From assembly GCA_013694495.1 (NCBI GenBank), contig JACDCH010000495.1:1-8091 (forward strand): 8,091 bases of DNA, written 5' to 3'. The position numbers and the translations under genes were made by a program. This stretch comes from Acidimicrobiia bacterium. Its GTDB lineage: Bacteria; Actinomycetota; Acidimicrobiia; Acidimicrobiales; JACDCH01. Below are positions 1 through 7,974 of this stretch, piece by piece (position 1 is the first letter of the stretch; the number at the start of each line of letters is the position of its first letter). Below the pieces are notes generated by a model. The model had not been told where the DNA came from and searched no databases. It saw only the letters and a program-made list of their open reading frames with translations.

Positions 1-39
1 CCGCGGCGCGGCGCGGCGGCCTGCGACCCGACGGCGGCG
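1..39. other. Downstream flank of glgB, nothing recognised
   Basis: These 39 bases follow the glgB stop codon. They are almost pure G and C with a GCGGC-type low-complexity run at 1-20. I see no inverted repeat followed by a T run, so no classical terminator, and no recognisable start of another gene. Confidence 0.5.
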
Positions 40-2274
40 TCAGCCCTCGGGGACGAGCCAGACCACCGACAGCGGCGGCAGGGTGAGCAGCACCGACGCC
101 GGCTGGTTGTGCCAGGGCACGCTCGTCTCGGCCTCGGTGGCGCCCCCGGCCAGCGGCTCCACGCCCCCGCCCCACCAACGGGCGTCGTCGGTGTTCAGCG
201 CCACCTGCCAACGACCGGCGGCCGGTACCCCCAGCCGGTAGCCGTGGCGGGCCACCGGCGTGAAGTTGGCGACGACGACGACGGGCTGATCGCCCTGCGC
301 CGCGTCACCGCAGCGGACGAACGCGTACGACGAGTGATCGGCGTCGTTCGCCTCCAGCCAGCGGAAGCCGTCGGGGCTGTGATCGAGACGCCACAGCGAC
401 GGCAGGGCGGCCTCGAGGCGGTTGACCTCGCCCACCAGGTCGCGCACGCCGGCGTGCTGCGGCTCCTCGACGAGGTGCCAGTCGATCGAGCTGTCATGGC
501 GCCACTCGCGGCGCTGGCCGATCTCGCTGCCCATGAACAGGAGCTGGCCGCCGGGGTGGCTCCACATCCACCCGTACAGCGCCCGCAAAGACGCGAACTT
601 CTGCCAGTCGTCGCCCGGCATCTTCTCGAGCATCGACTTCTTCAGGTGCACGACCTCGTCGTGGGAGATCGGCAGCACGAACCGTTCGGTCCACGCGTAG
701 ACGAGCCCGAACGTGAGCTCGTGGTGGTGGTAGCGGCGGTGGACCGGCTCGCGCTCGACGTAGGCGAGCGTGTCGTGCATCCAGCCCATGTTCCACTTGT
801 GCGTGAAGCCGAGGCCGCCGGCGAACACCGGCTGCGAGACGCCGGGGAAGGCCGTGGACTCCTCGGCGATCGTGAGCGCGCCGGGGAATTCCGCATGCAC
901 CGCGGTGTTGAGCTCGCGCACGAAGGCGATGGCATCGAGGTTCTCGCGACCACCGTGCTGGTTCGGCACCCACTCGCCCGCCGGGCGCGAGTAGTCGAGG
1001 TAGAGCATCGACGCCACCGCGTCGACCCGGATGCCGTCGACGTGGAACTCGTCGATCCAGTAGAGGGCGTTGGCGACCAGGAAGTTGCGAACCTCGGTGC
1101 GGCCGTAGTCGAACACGAGCGTGCCCCAGTCGGGGTGCTCGCCCTTGCGGGGGTCGGCGTGCTCGTACAGCGCGGTGCCGTCGAAGCGGGCCAGCGCGAA
1201 CTCGTCCTTGGGGAAGTGGGCCGGCACCCAGTCGAGGATGACGCCGATGTCGTTCTGGTGGAGGTGGTCGACGAAACGGCGGAAGCCGTCGGGGTCGCCG
1301 TGGCGGGCGGTCGGCGAGTAGTAGCCGGACACCTGGTAACCCCACGAGCCGCCGAAGGGGTGCTCCATCACCGGCAGCAGCTCGACGTGGGTGAACCCGA
1401 GGGTGCGCACGTGCTCGGCCAGCCGCGGCGCGAGGTCGTCCCACCCCAGCCAGCCGTCGGGGTCGTCGGGCGACCGCAGCCACGACCCGAGGTGGCACTC
1501 GTAGACCGCGAGCCGCTGCGACGCCGCCATGTCCCGCCGGCTGCGCTGCTCGACCCAGGCGTCGTCGGCCCAGGCGTGGCTCGACTCGAACACGATCGAG
1601 GCGGTGCCGGGCGGCTCCTCCGCCCAGCGGGCGACCGGGTCGGCCTTGAGCCGGGCCCGACCGTCGCGACCGTGGATCTCGAACTTGTACCGGGCGCCGT
1701 GGTGCACGTCGGGCAGGAACAGCTCCCACACGCCGGTCGAGCCGAGGCTGCGCATGAGGTGGGTGCGCCCGTCCCAGCCGTTCCAGTCGCCGACCACCCG
1801 CACCGAGCGGGCCGAGGGCGCCCACACCGAGAAGGCGGTGCCAGCCACGCCGTCGATCGTGGTCGGCCGGGCGCCCAGCACGTCCCACAGGCGGCGGTGG
1901 GTGCCCTCGCCGACGAGGTGGAGGTCGAGCTCGCCCAGCGTGGGCAGGAAGCGGTACGGGTCGCGGCGCGGCGCGGTGGTGGCCCCGCCGTCGCGGGCGA
2001 CGACGAACGTGTAGTCCTCCGTCACGCCCCTCGCCTCGAACAGCCCGGCGTCGTGCGCCCGCTCGGCCGGGACGCCGTCGACGGACACCTCGGTGGCCCC
2101 CGGCTGCCAGATCCGCACCACGTCGCCGTGGCGACCGAGCACTGCGTGCGGGTCGGAGTGGTTGCCGTCGACGATCGCCTGGAGCTCGGCCGACGAGGCC
2201 TTTGACGACGACGCCGCCGCCGACGCCGCCGATGAGGACGACGCGCCGCGGGTGGCCATGTCTCGGTCCAACAT
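40..2274 (-). CDS. glgB: 1,4-alpha-glucan branching enzyme GlgB (GH13_9)
   Basis: The 744-residue protein cuts alpha-1,4-glucan chains and re-attaches the pieces through alpha-1,6 links, the last step of the GlgE pathway in the cytoplasm. After a Ser/Ala-rich tail (residues 10-28) come an N1 domain (about 30-115), a CBM48 domain (about 140-210, around FSVWAPSARSV), the GH13 barrel from about 258 (YECHLGSW) and a C-terminal beta domain. The catalytic triad is intact: nucleophile D418 in RVDAVAS, acid/base E471 in AEEST, and D539 in ISHDE; the spacings of 53 and 121 residues equal those of E. coli GlgB (405/458/526). Length is close to the usual ~730. The start is the ATG at 2274, eight bases after AGGGAG; a second in-frame ATG at 2259 (MATRG) has no comparable site. 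It is the last gene of the run, 50 bp after maltokinase. Confidence 0.98.
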   Translation of the reverse strand: MLDRDMATRGASSSSAASAAASSSKASSAELQAIVDGNHSDPHAVLGRHGDVVRIWQPGATEVSVDGVPAERAHDAGLFEARGVTEDYTFVVARDGGATTAPRRDPYRFLPTLGELDLHLVGEGTHRRLWDVLGARPTTIDGVAGTAFSVWAPSARSVRVVGDWNGWDGRTHLMRSLGSTGVWELFLPDVHHGARYKFEIHGRDGRARLKADPVARWAEEPPGTASIVFESSHAWADDAWVEQRSRRDMAASQRLAVYECHLGSWLRSPDDPDGWLGWDDLAPRLAEHVRTLGFTHVELLPVMEHPFGGSWGYQVSGYYSPTARHGDPDGFRRFVDHLHQNDIGVILDWVPAHFPKDEFALARFDGTALYEHADPRKGEHPDWGTLVFDYGRTEVRNFLVANALYWIDEFHVDGIRVDAVASMLYLDYSRPAGEWVPNQHGGRENLDAIAFVRELNTAVHAEFPGALTIAEESTAFPGVSQPVFAGGLGFTHKWNMGWMHDTLAYVEREPVHRRYHHHELTFGLVYAWTERFVLPISHDEVVHLKKSMLEKMPGDDWQKFASLRALYGWMWSHPGGQLLFMGSEIGQRREWRHDSSIDWHLVEEPQHAGVRDLVGEVNRLEAALPSLWRLDHSPDGFRWLEANDADHSSYAFVRCGDAAQGDQPVVVVANFTPVARHGYRLGVPAAGRWQVALNTDDARWWGGGVEPLAGGATEAETSVPWHNQPASVLLTLPPLSVVWLVPEG
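2191..2247 (-). repeat. Low-complexity Ser/Ala codon run at the GlgB N-terminus
   Basis: Residues 10-28 of GlgB are nearly all Ser and Ala and are encoded by GCC/GGC-rich near-repeats (gacgccgcc-like on the plus strand). The conserved GlgB fold starts only after it, at ELQAIVDG. Such a run is likely to vary in length by replication slippage and probably forms a disordered tail. No other start codon follows it before the fold, so the tail is likely translated. Confidence 0.7.
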
Positions 2275-2277
2275 AGG

Positions 2278-2319
2278 CCGGGCTCCCTACCCAGCCGGGT
2301 GGGGATCGACCCAGCCCGG
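2278..2319 (-). promoter_or_regulatory. Inverted repeat in the glgB leader overlapping the ribosome-binding site
   Basis: Read on the minus strand, CCGGGCT (2319-2313) is the perfect complement of AGCCCGG (2284-2278), with a 28-base loop that holds a second small stem, ACCC-ggct-GGGT. The 3' arm shares two bases with the AGGGAG Shine-Dalgarno and ends three bases before the glgB ATG. If it folds in the mRNA it could limit access to the site, lowering GlgB yield relative to the upstream genes. There is no T run, so it does not look like a classical terminator. The pairing is seen; the role is inferred. Confidence 0.4.
2283..2288 (-). promoter_or_regulatory. Shine-Dalgarno of glgB
   Basis: AGGGAG on the minus strand lies eight bases upstream of the ATG at 2274. 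It decides in favour of this start over the in-frame ATG at 2259. Confidence 0.7.
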
Positions 2320-2324
2320 GGTGC

Positions 2325-3629
2325 TCAGGGCGCCGGCGCCAGCAGCCGGGCGATGGCCCGCTGCGGGATGTGCTCCCAGTCGGGCCGGTGGGCCCGCTCG
2401 TAGGCGACCTCGTAGACGGCCTTGCCCAACTCGAAGGCCCGGAGGACCGCGTCCCACGACTCCCCCGGCGGCAGGAGCGCCTCGATGTCGTCGGTGCCGC
2501 GGTAGCCGCTGATGAACGCCTGCCGGTTGCGGGCCGCCCACGCCTGGGCCAGCCCGGCCAGCTCCTCTTCGGACGCCTCCTGGCGCTCGATGAGCGCCAC
2601 CTCGCTGGCGTAGTGGAACGACCGGAGCATGCCGGCGACGTCGCGCAGCGGCGACGACGGCTTGACCCGCTCGGCCACCGGGAGCAGCGGCTCGCCCTCG
2701 AAGTCGAGGACGTACCAGCCCTTGTCCGTGCGCAGCACCTGGGCCAGGTGCAGGTCGCCGTGGACCCGGATCGAGGCCCCGGCGGCGTCGGGATCGAGGG
2801 CGGCGAGCTCGTCGTACACGGCATCGATCCCCTCGATGTCGACGTCGACGAGGCTGTCGCGCAGCGTGTCGGCCCAGGCGCCGGGCTGGCCCGGCTGGGC
2901 GCCGAACGCCTTGGCCATCGAGATGTGCAGCGCGGCGAGGCATTGCCCGAGGCGCGACGCTTCGGGGGCGAAGTCGCCGCCGCACTCCTCGGGCGGCCGG
3001 CGCCGGTCGTAGAGGTCGCGCAGCGACGTTCGGGCCAGCTCCCATCCGTCGGCGCCGCCGCTGAGGAACGCGCGCACGACGGCGAGGTCGCGCCCGTCGC
3101 GCCGCCACGTGGCCACCGGCGTGGGCACGCCGTCGTAGCCGGCGGCGGCGAGCGCGTCGACCACCTCGGCGTCGGGGTTCGACGTGTCCTCGACCCGGCG
3201 GAACAGCTTGAGGATGAGCCGGTCGTCGTAGACGACCGACGTGTTCGACTGCTCCACGGTCATCGGCCGGATCGTCTCGACGTGCTCGTCGGGGGCGACG
3301 ACGCCGAGGAAGGCCGCCGCCAGCAGCGGATCGACGAGGGCGTCGTAGGCGAGCATCGGTCCGTCGTCGGACTCGATGTCGCCGAGGAAGCCCCGGCCCT
3401 TGCCCTCGAGGAAGTTCTCGGTCTCGCTCAGCGGGCGGAGGCCGACGAGCACCTGGTAGGCGGCGGCGTCGCCGGGCACGCGGGCCAGGACCCAGACGAG
3501 GCCGGGCACGCCTTCGCGCAGCACCTCGCCGGCGACGATCTCCACCTCGGCCGGCGCGTCGCCCTGGTACCAGCGCTGCCGGGCGAGGTAGTCGGGCAGG
3601 AGGTGGGTCAGCTGCTCGATCGCGCTCAA
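2325..3629 (-). CDS. mak: Maltokinase (Mak/Pep2)
   Basis: The 434-residue cytoplasmic enzyme uses ATP to phosphorylate maltose at C1, giving alpha-maltose 1-phosphate, the donor for GlgE. An N-terminal cap domain (about 1-90, with the typical LARQRWYQGD near the start) precedes an aminoglycoside-phosphotransferase-like kinase fold. K141 in LILKLF is the likely ATP-binding lysine of the N lobe. HGDLHLAQVL (290-299) is the catalytic loop with D292 as probable base, and DFEGEP (309-314) supplies the metal-binding D309. Length is near the family's ~440-460. The start is TTG: the bases before it read GGAGG-aacgaca-TTG, and no ATG or GTG fits better. It is a separate gene, not fused to treS as in some bacteria, and lies 100 bp after treS and 50 bp before glgB. 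Its place between treS and glgB supports the assignment. Confidence 0.96.
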   Translation of the reverse strand: MSAIEQLTHLLPDYLARQRWYQGDAPAEVEIVAGEVLREGVPGLVWVLARVPGDAAAYQVLVGLRPLSETENFLEGKGRGFLGDIESDDGPMLAYDALVDPLLAAAFLGVVAPDEHVETIRPMTVEQSNTSVVYDDRLILKLFRRVEDTSNPDAEVVDALAAAGYDGVPTPVATWRRDGRDLAVVRAFLSGGADGWELARTSLRDLYDRRRPPEECGGDFAPEASRLGQCLAALHISMAKAFGAQPGQPGAWADTLRDSLVDVDIEGIDAVYDELAALDPDAAGASIRVHGDLHLAQVLRTDKGWYVLDFEGEPLLPVAERVKPSSPLRDVAGMLRSFHYASEVALIERQEASEEELAGLAQAWAARNRQAFISGYRGTDDIEALLPPGESWDAVLRAFELGKAVYEVAYERAHRPDWEHIPQRAIARLLAPAP

Positions 3630-3635
3630 TGTCGT

Positions 3636-3642
3636 TCCTCCC
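3636..3642 (-). promoter_or_regulatory. Strong Shine-Dalgarno deciding a TTG start for mak
   Basis: GGGAGGA on the minus strand ends six to seven bases upstream of the TTG at 3629-3627. It is the best ribosome-binding site in the window and fixes the rare TTG start. Confidence 0.75.
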
Positions 3643-3644
3643 GA

Positions 3645-3668
3645 GGCAGCCAGGACGCGAGGGCTGCC
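3645..3668 (-). repeat. 7-bp inverted repeat in the treS-mak spacer
   Basis: GGCAGCC (3645-3651) and GGCTGCC (3662-3668) are perfect complements around a 10-base loop. The structure ends a few bases before the mak Shine-Dalgarno on the transcribed strand. No T run follows, so it is unlikely to be a complete intrinsic terminator; an mRNA stability or processing element is possible. I saw no TANNNT -10 motif in this 100-bp spacer, so there is no evidence for a separate mak promoter. Confidence 0.4.
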
Positions 3669-3689
3669 CGAACGGCCGGAGCCCGCCTC

Positions 3690-3725
3690 CGAACTCGAGC
3701 GAACGGAGCGAAGCGAGTGAGCTCG
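3690..3725. repeat. Imperfect palindromic GAGCGAA-rich repeat after treS
   Basis: Just past the treS stop codon lie two direct copies of GAGCGAA (3697-3703 and 3706-3712) followed by GCGAG. The outer 12-mers 3690-3701 and 3714-3725 are complementary at 8 of 12 positions. The centre holds GCGAAGC (3708-3714), a heptamer known to form an unusually stable mini-hairpin in DNA. It looks like a short dispersed intergenic repeat, but with one copy in the window this cannot be confirmed. Confidence 0.4.
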
Positions 3726-3729
3726 AAAC

Positions 3730-5414
<1,685 letters not shown>

Positions 5415-5415
<1 letters not shown>

Positions 5416-7379
5416 CAGGTCGTGAGGGTACGCAGCGTGAAGACGTGGGCTTCGCGGCCGACGGCGGGGTCGAGCTCGATGTAGGGCTCGGCGCCGGTCC
5501 ACGTGAAGCGCTCGCCGGTGAGCTCGTCATGGACCTCGTAAGGGGTCGACCCCGACAGGCCGAGCTCGGCGAGGTCGAGGCGGAGCAGGCCCTTGAACGC
5601 GTTGACGGGATCGACGTTCACCACCACGAGCACGGGGTCGGTGCCGTCCGCCGCCGTCTTCGAGTACACGACGGCCTGCTCGTCGTTCGTCGAGCTGTGG
5701 AAGCGGAGCGTGCGCAGCTCGGCCAGCGCGGGGTGGTTGCGGCGGGCCCGGTTGAGCAGCCCGATGAACTGCGTCAGGTCGACGGTCGCGCCCTGCCACT
5801 CGCCGCCCTGGGCCCAGTCCCGCTTGCGGATCTCGTACTTCTCCGAGTGCAGGTACTCCTCGTTGGTCGGGCTGGCCGGCTGGTTCTCGACGTGCTCGTA
5901 GCCCGAGTAGACGCCCCAGTTCGGACTCATCGTGGCGGCGAGGACGGCGCGCAGGCGGAAGGCCGAGGGCGGCCCGTCGCGCAGGGGCCCGCTGAGGATG
6001 TCGGGCGTGTTGGGCCAGAAGTTCGGCCGGAAGTAGTCGGCGCCGGGACCCTGGGCGAGCTCCTCGCCGTACTCCCGCAGCTCCCACGCCGCCGTGCGCC
6101 ACGTGAAGTACGTGTAGCTCTGGCTGAAGCCGACGGCGGCCAGGGAGTGCATCACCCGGGGGCGGGTGAACGCCTCGGCCAGGAAGAGGACGTCGGGATG
6201 GCGGCTGACGACGTCGGCGATGACCCACTCCCAGAACGCGAACGGCTTCGTGTGCGGGTTGTCGACGCGGAAGATGCGGATGCCCTCGGCGATCCAGTGC
6301 TCGAGCACGTCCCGGCACGCGTTCCACAGCGCCACGCGGTCGCTGTCCTGCTCAGGCCAGAACTCGATCGGGTGGATGTCCTGGTACTTCTTGGGCGGGT
6401 TCTCGGCGTAGCGGATGGAGCCGTCCGGCCGCCGCCGGAACCACTCGGGGTGCTCCCCGACCCAGGGGTGGTCGGGCGAGCACTGGAGCGCGTAGTCGAG
6501 GGCGACCTCCATGCCCAGCGACTCGGCCTCCTCGCGGAAGGCCCGGAAGTCCTCGATCGTGCCGAGCTCGGGGGCGATGGCGTCGTGGCCGCCGGCCGGA
6601 CCGCCGATGGCCCACGGGCTGCCCGGATCGGTGGCCGACGGTGTGAGCGTGTTGTCGCGGCCCTTGCGGTGGGTGACGCCGATGGGGTGGATGGGCGGCA
6701 GGTACACCACGTCGAAGCCCATGTCGGCGATCGAGCCGAGGCGCTTGGCCGCGCCGGCGAACCCACCCTCGCTGCGGGGGAAGAGCTCGTACCAGGCGCT
6801 GAAGCGGGCCCGCTCCCGGTCGACCCACACCGCGACCGGCTTCGAGGGGGTGAGGTCGGTGGGATCGGCCACGGCCTCGAGCAGGCGACCGAGGTGCTCG
6901 TCGAGGCCGGCATCGAGCTTGACCCGTTCGGTGCAGGTGGTGCTGCGCAGCGTGGCCGCAGTGTCGAGCAGGCGGGGCCGGTCGGCCTTCGGCGCCTGCG
7001 GCGCCAGCTGCTCGAGCAGCTCGGCGCCGACCAGCAGCTCGACCTCGAGGTCGGGTGAGGCGGCGGCGGCCCGCTTCTCGGTGTGCTCCCGCCAGGTGCC
7101 GAACCGGTCGGTCCACGCCTCGATCACGACTTCGTGGGGCCCGACCGACGTGGGCTCGAACCATCCCTGGTAGCGGTCGTTGCCCGCCGGCGCCATGGGC
7201 CGCACCTGCCAGCCGCGCTGGCCCTTGGCCCGCCACCGCAGTCGGGCGGCGAGGTGGTCGTGGCCGTCGCGCAGGATGTCGGCCGAGATCGGGATCCGCT
7301 CACCGACGGACCCCTTGGCCGGATGGCCGGTCGGGGTCCGGGGTCGGATGTCCTGGATCTCGATCCGGGCAAGGGGCAC
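5415..7379 (-). CDS. glgE: Alpha-1,4-glucan:maltose-1-phosphate maltosyltransferase GlgE (GH13_3)
   Basis: The 654-residue enzyme transfers maltosyl units from alpha-maltose 1-phosphate to the non-reducing end of alpha-1,4-glucan, releasing phosphate. An N-terminal beta domain (about 1-120, from PLARIEIQDIRP) and a helical stretch precede the barrel, which starts near VWVDRERARFSAWYELFPRS. Nucleophile D373 (IFRVDNPHTKPF) and acid/base E402 (FLAEAFTRP) are 29 residues apart, as in Streptomyces GlgE (394/423); D460 (NTPDIL) is the probable transition-state residue. K330-x-Y332 and N374 match the residues I recall as contacting the donor phosphate. Length is slightly under the usual 660-700. The start is the GTG at 7379; there is no other start codon between it and the in-frame stop at 7430-7428. 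A weak GGTAGG lies about 10 bases upstream. It is 48 bp behind the DUF4404-like gene and overlaps treS by one base. Confidence 0.97.
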
Positions 7380-7381
7380 TT

Positions 7382-7416
7382 GGGCTTGCCTACCACGGCC
7401 TTCCCGCCGGCAACCC
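7382..7416 (-). promoter_or_regulatory. Candidate leader hairpin just upstream of glgE
   Basis: On the minus strand GGGTTGCC (7416-7409) can pair with GGCAAGCCC (7390-7382) with one bulged base and an 18-base loop. The 3' arm ends two bases before the GTG start, and the weak GGTAGG site overlaps the loop and the arm. Folding would therefore bury the start region. The 12-mer CGGCAACCCTTC (7408-7419) recurs in both copies of the repeat at 7727-7973, where it is also one arm of a hairpin. The role is inferred. Confidence 0.4.
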
Positions 7417-7427
7417 TTCCGTGCGGG

Positions 7428-7703
7428 CTACAGGCCGACGCCGCCCAGCGACGCGGCGATCTTCCGCAGCGCGTCGGCGAGGGTCGGGTGCGATGCCTCG
7501 AAGCGCACGACGCCCTGCTCGAGCTCCTCGAACACCGAGTCGTCGTCGTCCTCGGCGGGGTCGAGCCGGCGCTCGACCGCATCGACGAGCCGCCGGAGCT
7601 CGTCGGGGTCGCGGTCGCCCGCCTCCCACTCCGTCAACTCCACCTTGAGGCGGCCCAGCAGGGCGTCGAGGGAGGCGTCGTCGGCGGCAGCGGCGTCGGG
7701 CAC
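7428..7703 (-). CDS. DUF4404-like small protein
   Basis: A 91-residue acidic, probably helical and soluble protein with no signal peptide or membrane segment. Residues 68-91, FEASHPTLADALRKIAASLG and the last four GVGL, resemble the C-terminal signature I associate with DUF4404 (an FExxHPxLAxxLRxIxxxLxxxGI-like pattern); residues 11-48 form an amphipathic helix pattern and 51-55 are EDDDD. No biochemical function is known to me for this family. The start is the GTG at 7703, the only start codon between the in-frame stop at 7730-7728 and the conserved part; it has no Shine-Dalgarno but does have a candidate -10 box eight bases upstream. It reads in the same frame as glgE and ends 48 bp before it, so it may be the first gene of the transcript. 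A real gene is likely from its codon use; the family call is from pattern memory only. Confidence 0.75.
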   Translation of the reverse strand: MPDAAAADDASLDALLGRLKVELTEWEAGDRDPDELRRLVDAVERRLDPAEDDDDSVFEELEQGVVRFEASHPTLADALRKIAASLGGVGL

Positions 7704-7711
7704 GGCGACCG

Positions 7712-7717
7712 ACGCTA
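7712..7717 (-). promoter_or_regulatory. Candidate -10 box for a leaderless transcript of the DUF4404-like gene
   Basis: On the minus strand TAGCGT fits the actinobacterial TANNNT -10 consensus and ends eight bases before the GTG at 7703, so transcription would begin within a few bases of the start codon. The gene lacks a Shine-Dalgarno, as expected for leaderless mRNAs, which are common in actinobacteria. No convincing -35 element is seen 17 bases further up. It may be the promoter of the whole glgE-treS-mak-glgB run. Confidence 0.4.
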
Positions 7718-7726
7718 CTGCGCGAC

Positions 7727-7850
7727 CTCAGGACCTGCGGATGGATCGGCCGCGGGACGAGGCGTTGCCCGCAGGTCCTTCCTGCGTCTCGATTCGATTC
7801 CGGGTTGCCGCGTCGAGGGGCTTCGCCCGGTGCGGTCGGCAACCCTTCAT
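7727..7850. repeat. Structured tandem repeat, copy 1
   Basis: This 124-bp unit starts with CTCAGG and holds three inverted repeats (plus-strand coordinates). Hairpin A is GGACCTGCGG (7731-7740) with CCGCAGGTCC (7769-7778), extended by one A-T pair, with a 28-nt loop. Hairpin B is CGCAGG (7770-7775) with CCTGCG (7781-7786) and a 5-nt loop; it reuses the right arm of A, so A and B exclude each other. Hairpin C is GGGTTGCCG (7802-7810) with CGGCAACCC (7837-7845), enclosing a small GGGC-ttc-GCCC stem (7818-7828). Positions 7770-7850 match 7893-7973 of copy 2 at 80 of 81 bases; 7727-7740 match 7851-7864 exactly. No transposase or integrase gene is nearby. Confidence 0.9.
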
Positions 7851-7973
7851 CTCAGGACCTGCGGACGGGTTGGCGATCGACGGGCATGGGGCCGCAGGTC
7901 CTTCCTGCGTCTCCATTCGATTCCGGGTTGCCGCGTCGAGGGGCTTCGCCCGGTGCGGTCGGCAACCCTTCAT
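7851..7973. repeat. Structured tandem repeat, copy 2
   Basis: The second unit, 123 bp, has the same plan. Hairpin A arms are 7855-7864 and 7892-7901 with a 27-nt loop; hairpin B is 7893-7898 with 7904-7909; hairpin C is 7925-7933 with 7960-7968, with inner stem 7941-7951. The only difference in the 81-bp conserved block is C7914 against G7791 in copy 1. The hairpin A loop (7865-7891) shares little with that of copy 1 (7741-7768) beyond GATCG and CGGG. A further CTCAGG follows directly at 7974-7979, inside the end of the next gene. Confidence 0.9.
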
Positions 7974-7974
7974 C

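Noticed and set aside
109..2205. Plus-strand open frame of 698 codons opposite glgB
   Set aside because: It is the antisense shadow of glgB in GC-rich DNA, rich in Arg, Val, Glu and Ala with no domain I recognise, while the minus strand encodes a complete GlgB with its catalytic triad.
5416..5502. N-terminal extension of TreS to an ATG at 5502
   Set aside because: The 29 extra residues are Arg-rich and unlike TreS N-termini, and they would overlap the end of glgE by 88 bases; the ATG at 5415 overlaps the glgE stop by one base.
5445..7058. Plus-strand open frame of 537 codons opposite glgE
   Set aside because: Antisense shadow of glgE, with low-complexity composition.
7793..7801. TTCGATTCC resembling a tRNA T-arm
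   Set aside because: The flanking bases pair poorly (worse in copy 2) and no acceptor, D or anticodon arm can be placed around it.
7802..7845. Hairpin C as an intrinsic terminator for the upstream gene
   Set aside because: The stem is strong, but no T run follows on the minus strand. U-less termination cannot be excluded without RNA data.
7728..7973. 81-codon minus-strand ORF as a real protein gene
   Set aside because: It consists only of the tandem repeat, lacks a ribosome-binding site and has lower third-position G/C than neighbouring genes. Kept as a finding rather than a CDS.
7727..7973. CRISPR array
   Set aside because: Only two units of ~124 bp, with 95-bp conserved parts and a loop inside an inverted repeat; no cas genes and no short-repeat/spacer pattern.
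7727..7973. Integron attC array
   Set aside because: The constant-arm/variable-loop plan is reminiscent, but I see no attC core sites, no cassette ORFs and no integrase in the window.
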